Of a stretch of 64,000 nt of DNA, positions 10,101 through 18,249 are shown piece by piece. The stretch spans positions 124,001 to 188,000 of the forward strand of contig CAVYON010000002.1 in assembly GCA_963770035.1 (NCBI GenBank), in the 5' to 3' direction. The DNA is from Roseiarcus sp963770035. GTDB lineage: Bacteria > Pseudomonadota > Alphaproteobacteria > Rhizobiales > Beijerinckiaceae. The notes under the pieces were generated by a model that searched no databases, was not told the origin of the DNA, and saw only the letters and a program-made list of their open reading frames with translations. The stretch's first letter is position 1; each line of letters starts with the position of its first letter. Made by a program: the position numbers and the translations under genes.

Positions 10101-10291
10101 ACGATCAGCGGCCGCCGGACCCCGACCCTGGGCGGCGCCACCGGGCGCGCGATCTGCCCGCCGCAGTCCGGCGGCGGACCTTCGACGAGGCGACGCAAAG
10201 CCTCACGCCGGAGGAAGCCGCGCGTGAGGCCGCTCGCTGCATGCGCTGCGACATCCGCGAAGCCGGCGCCCACACCGTCGTCCATCTCTAG
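7124..10291 (+). CDS. hoxF: HoxF diaphorase fused to GltD-like FAD/NAD(P) oxidoreductase (two compensating frame breaks)
   Basis: About 1055 residues once two single-base errors are repaired. Order: a NuoE-like ferredoxin domain (residues 1-110; Cys35, Cys66, Cys70); a NuoF-like FMN/NADH domain with NADEGDPGAYMNR; the [4Fe-4S] motif SCGKCTPCR; then, from about nt 8850, a GltD/NfnB-like half with an Fe-S region (CENSCPLHMN, CQHPCDNRCRR), the FAD fold VVGAGPAGLAAAF, a second nucleotide fold VIGGGNAAIDSA and a terminal AARCMRCD. The frame is broken at the G run 7722-7727 (one G too few) and at the T run 8026-8028 (one T too many). Between them the protein is read in another frame, and correcting both gives the exact family sequence (GRGGAG-YSAGQKW and GRGFAFDID). 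Ordinary HoxF is about 600 residues, so the C-terminal extension is extra. It suggests NADP(H) use or flavin-based electron bifurcation, which is inference. Confidence 0.9.
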
Positions 10292-10303
10292 GGAGAAGCC
10301 GTC

Positions 10304-11014
10304 GTGCCTTCTCAGATCTCCGTGCGAATTGATGGCGAATTGTGCACCGCCGCCGAGGGTCAGACCATCTTCGAGGTCGCCGAGGCCAACGGGAAGTCCA
10401 TCCCGTCGCTGTGCCGTCTGGTTGGGGTGAGCTCGCCCGGCTCGTGCCGTCTGTGCCTGGTCGAGGTCGGCGGAGCCGACCGCCTCGTGCCCGCCTGCAC
10501 CACGCCGGCCCAACGCGGCATGGCGGTCACCACCGTGTCGGAGCGCCTGAACCGGCACCGGCGCCTTGTGCTGGAGCTTTTGTTCGTCGAGCGTAACCAT
10601 TTCTGCGCCATCTGCGTGTCCAACGGCCATTGCGAGCTGCAGGCCCTGGCCGTCTCCCTCGGCGTCACCTTCGTCCGCTACCCGTACAACTCGCCCCGCC
10701 TGTCGGTCGACGTCTCGCACCCGCGCTACGTCCTCGACCACAACCGCTGCATCCTGTGTACCCGCTGCGTGCGGGTCTGCGACGAGATCGAGGGGGCTCA
10801 TGTCTGGGACATCGGCGGCCGCGGCATCGCTTCGCGGGTGGTGGCAGAGTTGAGTTGGCCCTGGGGCGACTTACACGCCTGCACCAGTTGCGGCAAATGC
10901 GTCCAGGTCTGCCCCACAGGCGCCCTGGTCGAGAAGGGCTATGCGGTCGAAGAAATGACCCGCAGCAACGCCGCGGTCGGCAGGCTCGCGATCAAGAAGG
11001 GGGCCGCGCGATGA
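10304..11014 (+). CDS. hoxU: NAD(P)-linked hydrogenase diaphorase subunit HoxU
   Basis: A 236-residue iron-sulphur subunit equivalent to the N-terminal part of NuoG. A plant-type [2Fe-2S] domain (SLCRLVG, SCRLCLVEV, CTTPA) is followed by the His/Cys cluster region (FCAICVSNGHCELQ) and two [4Fe-4S] ferredoxin motifs (CILCTRCVRVCDE and CTSCGKCVQVCP). It wires electrons between the HoxEF flavin/FeS units and the HoxYH hydrogenase. The start is GTG, 12 nt after hoxF, with AGGGAGAAG upstream. The stop overlaps the hoxY ATG. Confidence 0.95.
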   Translation: MPSQISVRIDGELCTAAEGQTIFEVAEANGKSIPSLCRLVGVSSPGSCRLCLVEVGGADRLVPACTTPAQRGMAVTTVSERLNRHRRLVLELLFVERNHFCAICVSNGHCELQALAVSLGVTFVRYPYNSPRLSVDVSHPRYVLDHNRCILCTRCVRVCDEIEGAHVWDIGGRGIASRVVAELSWPWGDLHACTSCGKCVQVCPTGALVEKGYAVEEMTRSNAAVGRLAIKKGAAR

Positions 11015-11541
11015 AAAAGGCGAGACTGGCGACGATGTGGCTCGATGGCTGCTCGGGCTGCCACATGTCGTTGCTCGACATCGATGAGGCGATTGTCGCG
11101 GTCGCCCAGCAGGCGGACATCGTGTACGGGCCGTTGGTCGACGCCCAGGAAATCCCGCCCGACATCGACGTCGCCATCGTCGAGGGCGCGGTCAGCAGCG
11201 AGGATGATCTCGAGAAGCTGCGCAAGATGCGGCGCAACGCCCGGATCCTGGTCGCGCTCGGCGACTGCGCAGTCACCGGCAACGTCCCGGCGATGCGCAA
11301 CCCGCTGCCCGTGAAAGGCATTCTGGAGCGGATCTATGTGGAGGGGGCCGACGTCTGCAAGGGCGTTCCCACCGAAGTCGTGCCGCACCTGCTCAAGCAG
11401 TCCACGCCGCTGCACGACGTGGTGAAGGTGGACCTGCACGTGCCGGGCTGCCCGCCGCCGGCGCGGACGATCCTCTACGTCGTCAAGGAATTGCTGGAGG
11501 GCCGCGTCCCCGACCTGAAATCCCGCGCCCGGTTCGGCTGA
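11011..11541 (+). CDS. hoxY: [NiFe] hydrogenase small subunit HoxY
   Basis: A 176-residue small subunit of the soluble, group 3d-type [NiFe] hydrogenase, carrying the proximal [4Fe-4S] cluster next to the NiFe site. Cluster ligands are visible in DGCSGCHMSLLD, GDCAVTGN and PGCPPPARTI. The protein has no twin-arginine signal, as expected for a cytoplasmic enzyme. The ATG lies inside the hoxU stop (ATGA overlap). A longer in-frame opening (from 10630) lies inside hoxU and is not real. Confidence 0.95.
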   Translation: MKKARLATMWLDGCSGCHMSLLDIDEAIVAVAQQADIVYGPLVDAQEIPPDIDVAIVEGAVSSEDDLEKLRKMRRNARILVALGDCAVTGNVPAMRNPLPVKGILERIYVEGADVCKGVPTEVVPHLLKQSTPLHDVVKVDLHVPGCPPPARTILYVVKELLEGRVPDLKSRARFG

Positions 11542-11552
11542 GGAGGCCGCCC

Positions 11553-12971
11553 ATGAAGACCATCGTCATTGACCCGGTCACGCGCATCGAGGGCCACGCC
11601 AAGATCACCATCAAGCTCGACGACGACGACCAGGTGGAAGAAACCCACTTCCACGTCACCCAGGTGCGCGGCTTCGAGAAGTTCTGCGAGGGACGGCCGT
11701 TTTACGAAATGCCCTCGATCACCGCCCGCATCTGTGGCATCTGCCCGATCAGCCACCTTCTGGCCTCGGCCAAGGCCTGCGACGCCATCATGAGCGTGCG
11801 CATCCCGCCGGCGGCCGTCAAGCTGCGCGAAGCGATGCATTGCGGCCAGATCGCCCAGTCGCACGCGCTGAGCTTCTTCCACCTCTCCGCGCCCGACCTG
11901 CTCCTCGGGTTCGACAGTCCGCCTGAACGGCGCAACGTCATCGGGGTGCTGGAGGACCATCCCGACATGGCTCGCGACGGCATTGCGCTGCGCAAGTTCG
12001 GTCAGCAGGTGATCGAAGGGCTGGGGCGGGAGCGCATCCATCCGTCCTGGATCGTGCCGGGCGGCGTCAACGCGCCGCTCGACCGCGAAGTGCGCGAGCA
12101 GATCCTGCGCGGCTTGCCAGAAGCCAAGGCGATCGCCGCCCGTACGCTGGCCTTTTTCAAAGGCGTGGTCGACCGCTTCCCCGAGGAGATCGCCAATTTC
12201 GGCAATACCCCGACGATGTACGCGGGGCTGGTCGACGCCGGCGGCGGTCTGCAACTCTATGACGGCGCTGTGCGCTTCGTGGACGCCGACGGCAAGGTCG
12301 TTGTCCCGGCCATGCCGAGCGAGGACTACCAGCGCTATATCGGCGAGGCGACCCTTCCGTATTCCTACCTCAAGGCGCCCTACTTCAAGCCGCTTGGCTA
12401 TCCGGAGGGGATTTACCGGGTCGGCCCGCTGGCCAGGCTCAATTGCGCCACCCATTGCGGAACGCCGCAAGCCGACATCGAGTTCGCCGAATATCATCAG
12501 CGTTTCGGCCCCGTGGCGCAAAGCTCCTTCCACTTCCACTACGCGCGTCTCGTCGAAATCGTCTACGCCCTGGAACGGCTGGAGGCGCTGATGGATTTGC
12601 CGGCCATCCTTGATACCCACGTGCGGGCCCGGGCCGGGGTCAACGCGCTCGAGGGCGTCGGCATCGCCGAGGCGCCGCGCGGCATCCTCATCCACCATTA
12701 CAAGGTCAACGAATCCGGCGCGATCACCTGGGCCAACCTGATCATCGCCACCGGCCACAACAACCTGGCGATCAACCGCAGCGTCGACCAGGTCGCCCGG
12801 CACTTCATCCACGAACGCAAACTTCAGGAGGGGGTGCTGAACCGGGTGTCGGCGGTCGTGCGCGCCTACGATCCTTGCCTCAGCTGCTCGACCCACGCCG
12901 ACGGTCTCTATCCGATGGAGATCAGCCTTGTCGGCGCCGACGGAGAGGTGTTGGACACGGCGCGCTGCTGA
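11553..12971 (+). CDS. hoxH: [NiFe] hydrogenase large subunit HoxH
   Basis: A 472-residue catalytic subunit that binds the NiFe(CN)2CO centre and splits or forms H2. The N-terminal L1 motif RICGICPISH is at residues 59-68 and the C-terminal L2 motif DPCLSCSTH at 440-448, so all four nickel-ligating cysteines are present. The 24 residues after His448 form the tail expected to be removed by a maturation protease, plausibly the one at 5081-5572. It lies 11 nt after hoxY, with GAGGAGG upstream. The operon ends here; the next gene is on the other strand. Confidence 0.96.
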   Translation: MKTIVIDPVTRIEGHAKITIKLDDDDQVEETHFHVTQVRGFEKFCEGRPFYEMPSITARICGICPISHLLASAKACDAIMSVRIPPAAVKLREAMHCGQIAQSHALSFFHLSAPDLLLGFDSPPERRNVIGVLEDHPDMARDGIALRKFGQQVIEGLGRERIHPSWIVPGGVNAPLDREVREQILRGLPEAKAIAARTLAFFKGVVDRFPEEIANFGNTPTMYAGLVDAGGGLQLYDGAVRFVDADGKVVVPAMPSEDYQRYIGEATLPYSYLKAPYFKPLGYPEGIYRVGPLARLNCATHCGTPQADIEFAEYHQRFGPVAQSSFHFHYARLVEIVYALERLEALMDLPAILDTHVRARAGVNALEGVGIAEAPRGILIHHYKVNESGAITWANLIIATGHNNLAINRSVDQVARHFIHERKLQEGVLNRVSAVVRAYDPCLSCSTHADGLYPMEISLVGADGEVLDTARC

Positions 12972-13107
12972 CTGAGGCGGTTCGATTTCCCACTGCCGCA
13001 ACTCGGCGGTCGGTGGGCGCGGGCAGGCGCTTCCACGTTCACAAGAGTTGAACAGCGGCGGGCGTCCTCGAGCCGGTCGAGACCGGGGCGCTACACGCGC
13101 GCAGCCG

Positions 13108-13554
13108 TCAGAACGAGAACTGCGTCCAGTCGGGCAGAGCGTCGACCGATTCGTCGGCCTCCATTCGGATCGGCCGCTCGGAAGGCGGCGCGCCCGGCTC
13201 CTCGGCGCGCATCCGGCCCCGCCGATCGACCACGCCAACCTTGCCCGGCGGAATGGCCACCATGCGCCCGTCGCTCCCGGGAAGACCGACCGACCCGGGG
13301 GGGACGTCGACCATGCGCCCGTCGCGGCCCTGCATTCCGGTCGAGCCGGCGGGAATTGGGGTCATGCGCCCGTCGGCGCCTTCGAGCGCGATCGATCCGA
13401 TCGGAACGGCGACCATGCGCCCGTCGCGCCCCTGAAGACCGGTTGCGCCGGCCGGGATGGCGACGATCCGCCCGTCGCGGCCCTCCATGCCGACAGCGCC
13501 GTCCGGGATCACGACCCCGCAACCGTCCCGCCCCATGACTTTGACCGGCATCAT
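13108..13554 (-). CDS. protein of 17-residue tandem repeats (unknown function)
   Basis: A 148-residue protein I do not recognise. Residues 8-109 are six successive 17-residue units with consensus GRDGRMVAIPAGSTGLQ; a seventh, degraded unit (DRRGRM) follows. The period is 51 bp. The C-terminus is unrelated and acidic/aromatic (ESVDALPDWTQFSF). The pattern (Gly, then Asp-Gly-Arg, then V-x-[IV]-P, then Gly) suggests a short beta-strand/turn repeat such as a beta-solenoid; that is inference. There is no signal peptide or membrane segment. The start ATGATG at 13554 has AGGGAGA just upstream. The frame is open to 13689, but that extension runs into the promoter of the divergent NAD(P)HX gene. It converges on hoxH, with 136 bases between them. 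Confidence 0.7.
   Translation of the reverse strand: MMPVKVMGRDGCGVVIPDGAVGMEGRDGRIVAIPAGATGLQGRDGRMVAVPIGSIALEGADGRMTPIPAGSTGMQGRDGRMVDVPPGSVGLPGSDGRMVAIPPGKVGVVDRRGRMRAEEPGAPPSERPIRMEADESVDALPDWTQFSF
13228..13533 (-). repeat. six tandem 51-bp units in a coding sequence
   Basis: Six in-frame 51-bp units encoding the 17-residue repeats described for the gene at 13108-13554. The copies are diverged at the DNA level (for example GRDGRIVAIPAG, GRDGRMVAVPIG, GADGRMTPIPAG, GRDGRMVDVPPG, GSDGRMVAIPPG), so this is an old, selectively maintained protein repeat rather than a recent slippage product. Confidence 0.85.
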
Positions 13555-13698
13555 CGGTCTCCCTGCGCATCCGTGCGCCCCCATGGCCGGCATTATCCGG
13601 CGGCCCGCCGAGAAGTGCAATGCAACAACGGGGCCAGTCGTTCCGCGCCCCTTGTTTTCGCACTTGCCGCCGCTTCCGCCTGACGTCACTCTGGCCGC

Positions 13699-15216
13699 AT
13701 GCTCGATCCGCTGAAATGCCCGGACCTCCTCACTCCGGCCGAGATGGGCGAGGCCGACCGGATGGCGATCGCCAGCGGAACGCCCGGCCTCGTCCTGATG
13801 GAAGCGGCGGGGCTCGCGGTCGCGGACGAGGCGGCCCGGCGCGCGCGCTCGCGCGGCCGGATCGTCGTCCTTTGCGGACCCGGCAACAACGGCGGCGACG
13901 GGTTCGTCGCGGCCCGGCTTCTCGGCGCGCGCTCCTATCCGGTCGACCTCGGCCTCCTCGGCCGGCGCGAGGCGCTGAAGGGCGACGCCGCCGCCGCGGC
14001 GGCCCGGTTTGCCGGACCAATTCTGCCGCCCGCCGCGATCGACCTCGACGGGGCGGCCTGCGTGATCGACGCGCTCTTCGGCGCCGGGCTCGCCCGCGCC
14101 ATCGACGGCGAAGCGCGCGCGCTGGTCGAGCGCATCAACGCCTACGCTCGAGCGGGAGGCTGCGTCGTTTCAGTGGACACGCCCTCGGGCGTGGACGGGG
14201 CGACCGGTAAAGTCCGCGGGGTCGCGGTCGAGGCGACCGCCAGCGTCACCTTCTTCCGGCTGAAGCCCGGGCACCTGCTCGAGCCCGGCCGGTCGCTCTG
14301 CGGCGCGATCCGGCTCGCCGACATCGGCATCCCCGGGAGCGTTCTCCCGGCGATCGCCCCAAACGCGTTCGTCAACGGCCCGGCCCTCTGGCGCGGCGCC
14401 TTGCCGGGGCTCGATTTCCGCTCGCACAAATACGCCCGCGGCGCGGCGCTCGTCCTCTCGGGTCCGGCGCACCAGACTGGGGCGGCGCGGCTCGCGGCTC
14501 GGGCGGCGCTGCGGGCGGGGGCGGGGATCGTGGCGCTGGCGAGCCCGCCGGACGCCGTCGCCGTCAACGCCGCTCATTCGACCGCCGTGATGGTCGCGCC
14601 CTTCACGAGCGTCAGCGGGTTCGAGGCGCTGCTCGCCGACGCCCGCCGCCGGGCGGTGGCGCTCGGTCCGGGCGCCGGCGCGGGGGCCGAGACGCGCAAG
14701 CTGGTGACGGCGGCGCTGACCCGCCCGGGCGACCGGCGGACAGTCGTGCTCGACGCCGATGCGCTGACGAGCTTTGCGGGCGAGGCTGAGACGCTGGCTG
14801 GCCTGATCGCGCGCGGCGGCCATGCCGTGGCGATGACGCCGCACGAGGGCGAATTCGGCCGGCTGTTCGCCGGCGCCGGTGGGATCGGGGTGGACGACGA
14901 CAAACTCGCCCGCGCCCGCGCGGCGGCTCGGCTGACCGGCGCAGTCGTCGTGCTCAAGGGATCCGACACCGTCGTCGCGGCGCCGGACGGCCGCGCCGCG
15001 ATCGGTTGGGACCTGCCTCCGACGCTGGCGACGGCCGGCTCCGGCGACGTTCTGACGGGCATCGTCACCGGCCTCGCCGCGCAAGGACTGCCGGTTTTCG
15101 AAGCCGCCGCGGCCGCGGTTTGGCTGCACGGCGCCGCGGCGCGGGCTTTTGGGCCGGGGCTGATTGCGGAAGACCTGCCTGAGGCCCTGCCCGGTGTGCT
15201 GGCGGGACTCTATTGA
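13699..15216 (+). CDS. nnr: bifunctional NAD(P)H-hydrate epimerase / ADP-dependent dehydratase
   Basis: A 505-residue metabolite-repair enzyme with two domains. The N-terminal epimerase (residues 1-215) contains the signature CGPGNNGGDGFVAA and DTPSGVDG. The C-terminal dehydratase (about 225-505) contains ALGPGAGAGAET, TPHEGEFGRLF, VVLKGSDTVVAAP and ATAGSGDVLTGI. Together they convert damaged R/S-NAD(P)HX back to NAD(P)H. The length matches the fused bacterial form. The gene is divergent from the tandem-repeat protein. Placement beside an NAD(P)-dependent hydrogenase is suggestive, but the gene is common and the link is not demonstrated. Confidence 0.95.
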   Translation: MLDPLKCPDLLTPAEMGEADRMAIASGTPGLVLMEAAGLAVADEAARRARSRGRIVVLCGPGNNGGDGFVAARLLGARSYPVDLGLLGRREALKGDAAAAAARFAGPILPPAAIDLDGAACVIDALFGAGLARAIDGEARALVERINAYARAGGCVVSVDTPSGVDGATGKVRGVAVEATASVTFFRLKPGHLLEPGRSLCGAIRLADIGIPGSVLPAIAPNAFVNGPALWRGALPGLDFRSHKYARGAALVLSGPAHQTGAARLAARAALRAGAGIVALASPPDAVAVNAAHSTAVMVAPFTSVSGFEALLADARRRAVALGPGAGAGAETRKLVTAALTRPGDRRTVVLDADALTSFAGEAETLAGLIARGGHAVAMTPHEGEFGRLFAGAGGIGVDDDKLARARAAARLTGAVVVLKGSDTVVAAPDGRAAIGWDLPPTLATAGSGDVLTGIVTGLAAQGLPVFEAAAAAVWLHGAAARAFGPGLIAEDLPEALPGVLAGLY

Positions 15217-15243
15217 TGTGCGTCAGTCAAATCGAAGGCGTTC

Positions 15244-15525
15244 CCCCTCCCCCACAAGGCTACGGGATGCACACATCTCCCGCAGCCCTCTGCCGCCATG
15301 CCCCACGCTTGGAGGGCGGCTTCCTCCCCCCTTGTGGGGGAGGATCGAGGAGGGGGGTCGCGCCGAACTCGGACAGTTTGGAGCCCTTCCAGCGCCAGAT
15401 GAGAAGTGAGCGCGACCCCCCACCCTGTCCCGCCCCCACAAGGGGGGCGGGGACGCCAGCCGCCGTTGAGCGGAGCCCGACCGCTAAAAGATGTGTGCAT
15501 CCCGTAGCCACAAGGGGGGAGGGAA
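15244..15525. repeat. long inverted repeat (palindromic intergenic element)
   Basis: Two inverted arms about 35 bp long, at 15244-15277 and 15489-15525, share GGCTACGGGATGCACACATCT-type sequence (the shared core begins with GCTACGGGATGCACAC) preceded by a C-rich run. Between them lies a smaller palindrome at about 15326-15345 built of CTCCCCC/GGGGGAG, and a second G/C-rich pair near 15415-15455. No gene is present in 15217-15747. This has the look of a GC-rich intergenic palindromic repeat family or a miniature element; no second copy is in the window. Confidence 0.7.
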
Positions 15526-15747
15526 AGTCGCCCCCCTTCGATTTGGTTGAAGCGAGCGACTGGGGCGATCGGGCCGAGCCGGAACATGCCGGACGGCGCT
15601 CCTGTGGGTTGCGGCCTCCCGCGCGATTTCCATCTCCTTCAAACGGCTGCCAAAAGCTTCACTTTCTTTCCGCCGGGGTGTTCCAGAAATTTCCATGGGC
15701 TTCAAAAAATTGCAAAAAATTTCCGCGGATCGAGATTTATCAATGCG

Positions 15748-16531
15748 TTACGGCCAGATAATCGGGCTATAGTTCGTCATCGCGAAGTTCGACATGTTCG
15801 GCTGCGCCAAAGGCGCGGCGACCTGCGCCGGGGCCGGCGGGGCGAGCGGCGCCCCGACGGCGAGCCATGACGGCACGTGAAGCGGCCTCTCCAGCCCGGC
15901 TTGCCGCGGGGATGGCTGAGCCCAGCAGGCGGGCGGCGGCGCGACGTCGAGGTTGGTGTCCGACTCTGGCGGCGGCGGAACAGGCGCGGCTGCGGTTGCG
16001 GGCGCCTCGGCGGCGACCGGGCTCTCCGGCTCGATCGGCGGCGGCGTGGGCTCAGCCTCGATGACGGGTTCGTGCGCGGCGACCGGGTCGGGCGATGCGG
16101 CCGCCGCCGCCGCCATCTTGGCTTTGACGCCGCGCTCGATCCGGTCGACGAGCATCTTGACCACCAGCGCGTCGCCCTCGTGCGACGGCTGCGGCGCGGC
16201 CTTGCGGGCGCGCGTCTGGTAGGCGTCGAGCCGGTCGATCGCCTTGATGTACGGCGCGATCGCCCGGATGTCGCCCTTCGCCAGCGCCTCGCCCGCCATT
16301 TTGACGGCGAACTCCAGCCGCTCGACCTGCAGGGCGGCGTGGATGTCCTCGTCGACCGGCTCGAAGCGCCTGACATGCGCGCCGACGATCTGCCGCACCC
16401 GCCGCTCCGAAAGGGCTCTCCACGCTGGCGACGTCGCGGTAGCTCCAGCCCTCGCGCAGGCAGTCGAGCATGCGCCGCGTCCGCGCCGCCCGGGTGAAGG
16501 TGGTGGTGTGTCCCCTCGTCGTCTCGTCCAT
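15748..16531 (-). CDS. HTH-like protein of unknown function (one frame break)
   Basis: About 260 residues after one repair. The N-terminal part (MDETTRGHTTTFTRAAR) continues into a helix-turn-helix-like segment (LREGWSYRDVASVE) and then, in the shifted frame, ALSERRVRQIVGAHV. Removing one base of the three-base run at 16413-16415 joins them as VESLSERRVRQIV. After this come a helical block (about residues 60-140) and a Pro/Ala-rich tail. The ATG at 16531 has GAGGA upstream. The architecture resembles the gene at 61862-62853, and both may be alphaproteobacterial DNA-binding proteins often found near mobile DNA; the function is unknown. The frame break could be a sequence error or real decay. 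Confidence 0.55.
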
Positions 16532-16875
16532 GCCGTCCTCGCCGGCCGCCCGCGGCGGCCCTCTTTGCCTAAACGGAAAGAACATACCATGAACATCGCC
16601 TTTTCCAAAGCATTTGTCGCTCTCGGCCGAAAAGGCTTGGTCTGACAGGGCGTTACGGAAGGCGAGCGCGGCGAGGAGTTGCTGCCGGACGTTCCGAAGG
16701 TCGTCCAGACCGCTCGCGCATAGGGATGAGCACCGCAAAAGCGCGGAAGCGAGCGTCGGACGAAAGGCGGGAACGGGCTGGCGGCGGGCGTACGGGCCCA
16801 GTCGTGTAGGCGCAGAGACCGCCCGGAGCGGACCTACACCGGAGGGACGACGAGCCGCCGCAACAACACCTTTCC

Positions 16876-18150
16876 CTACGCGACAAGACCAGCATCGGCT
16901 CGCGTGACTTCGTACACCGAACTCCAATCCTTCGAGCCCAGGCCCATTTCGACTGCACGGGCCATCTTGGGCTGGATTGTCTCCGCGAAGTCCCAGCGCA
17001 CATGCGCCTTGTGCGCCGCATCGAGCATGAGATTCACGTCTTTGAGGCCGCCCTGGACGTCGAAGCCCACGTCGTTGAAGTCACGCTTCCAAATACGGGT
17101 CGCGTAACCTTGCATGACCGGCTGAGCCCAAAGCATTCGGAAAATCATATGCAGGGCGGTCAGCGGGATTCCGGTCTTTTCGCCGAACGCGTAGACTTGG
17201 CCCATCAGGTCGATGATCGTGACTGCTGTGTAATTGATCGCGAGCTTCGCCTCCGGGGCGACCGCGTGCTTTTCACCGAGGTATTGGACTTGTCGCGCGT
17301 AGTCTTGAATGACCTCACGGCTTGCCTCGAATACTGACTGCTTTCCGCACACGAACGTCGCGAGCTCTCCAGATGCAGCCGCGTCGGGCCGCCCGACGAC
17401 GGGCGCCGCCAGGTATTCGCTGCCGTGGGCAGCGTGCAACGCAACGAGCCGGCTGGTCATCTCTGCGGAAATCGTCGATGCGCCGATGTGAACGCCGCCG
17501 CGCTCAAGCCCCGCGAGCAGCCCCTCCGGTCCCTCGACGACCGCAGACACCGAGGCGTCGCCCATCAATGACGTGACGACGAATTTGGCGGCGCGCGCCG
17601 CCGCGGCCGGGGTCGCGGCCGCGGTCGCCCCGGCTTCAACAAGGGGGCGCGCCTTGTCTTGGCTCCGGTTGTACACCGTCACCGGGAAGCCCGCTCTAAG
17701 CAGGCTCCGCGCGATGCCGGAGCCCATGCGACCGAGACCAATGACGGCCACCGGAGGTCTCGCCGCACGTGCGGCTGATGAGGGCGCGCGCGCCAGGCGC
17801 ACAAGCTCGCCATACCAATTGGCGACCGAAGAGTCGCCGATGATGCTCAGCGATCCGTTGGCGAGCGCCTCCGGGATGGCGTCCGGGGATGCGTTTCGCA
17901 GCGCGCGCGTGGCGACAGCCGCATTTCTCCAGACCAGCGAGACATCAGGGGTCGGAACGACTCCTCGCCGCGAAAAGACCGCGCCTCCGCCGAAAACAAA
18001 GTATCTGCCGACGTCGCCAGTCTGGGTGCGGATCTGCACGACGCGAGCGCGGTCTGCAAGTTTGGCCTTGACAAGGGGTTTATCGGCGTTCCGGCGGAGA
18101 ATGGTTGCCAAGCCAAACAGCATCAGTTCAAGCGTCAGAGCCATCGACAT
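16876..18150 (-). CDS. SCP2-like domain fused to NAD-dependent 3-hydroxyisobutyrate dehydrogenase-type enzyme
   Basis: A 424-residue protein of two parts. Residues 1-125 resemble an SCP2-type lipid/acyl-binding fold (RYFVFGGGAVFS, PDVSLVWRN, GSLSIIGDSS). Residues 130-424 form a beta-hydroxyacid dehydrogenase with the Rossmann motif VAVIGLGRMGSGIARS near 133, the substrate loop GASTISAEM, APVVGRPDAAASGEL and the catalytic lysine region EAKLAINYT. It would oxidise a beta-hydroxy acid using NAD(P). The usual enzyme is about 290 residues, so the N-terminal domain is an addition. It is divergent from a TetR gene with an inverted repeat between them (18186-18214), so it is probably repressed by that regulator. 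The substrate is unknown. Confidence 0.78.
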   Translation of the reverse strand: MSMALTLELMLFGLATILRRNADKPLVKAKLADRARVVQIRTQTGDVGRYFVFGGGAVFSRRGVVPTPDVSLVWRNAAVATRALRNASPDAIPEALANGSLSIIGDSSVANWYGELVRLARAPSSAARAARPPVAVIGLGRMGSGIARSLLRAGFPVTVYNRSQDKARPLVEAGATAAATPAAAARAAKFVVTSLMGDASVSAVVEGPEGLLAGLERGGVHIGASTISAEMTSRLVALHAAHGSEYLAAPVVGRPDAAASGELATFVCGKQSVFEASREVIQDYARQVQYLGEKHAVAPEAKLAINYTAVTIIDLMGQVYAFGEKTGIPLTALHMIFRMLWAQPVMQGYATRIWKRDFNDVGFDVQGGLKDVNLMLDAAHKAHVRWDFAETIQPKMARAVEMGLGSKDWSSVYEVTRADAGLVA

Positions 18151-18185
18151 CGACCTCTTGCCATTGATTTTGTGCCGGAGATTAT

Positions 18186-18214
18186 GTAAGTAAATGCTTA
18201 GTTTAGCAACTTAC
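18186..18214. promoter_or_regulatory. candidate TetR operator
   Basis: An AT-rich imperfect palindrome in the 99-bp divergent gap: GTAAGT at 18186-18191 pairs with ACTTAC at 18209-18214, with TGC/GCA inside the arms. The surroundings are GC-rich, so the AT-rich island stands out. Its position between a TetR gene and its divergent neighbour is the usual one for an autoregulatory operator. Not tested. Confidence 0.5.
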
Positions 18215-18249
18215 GTTTCCCAACTCCAAGCGGGGGCTCGGCGAGGACC

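Noticed and set aside
8846..10801. 651-residue open frame antisense to hoxF/hoxU
   Set aside because: Shadow frame of a GC-rich operon with clear coding on the other strand.
15210..15761. Open frames in the repeat region after nnr
   Set aside because: They read through inverted-repeat DNA on both strands and have no ribosome-binding site or family.
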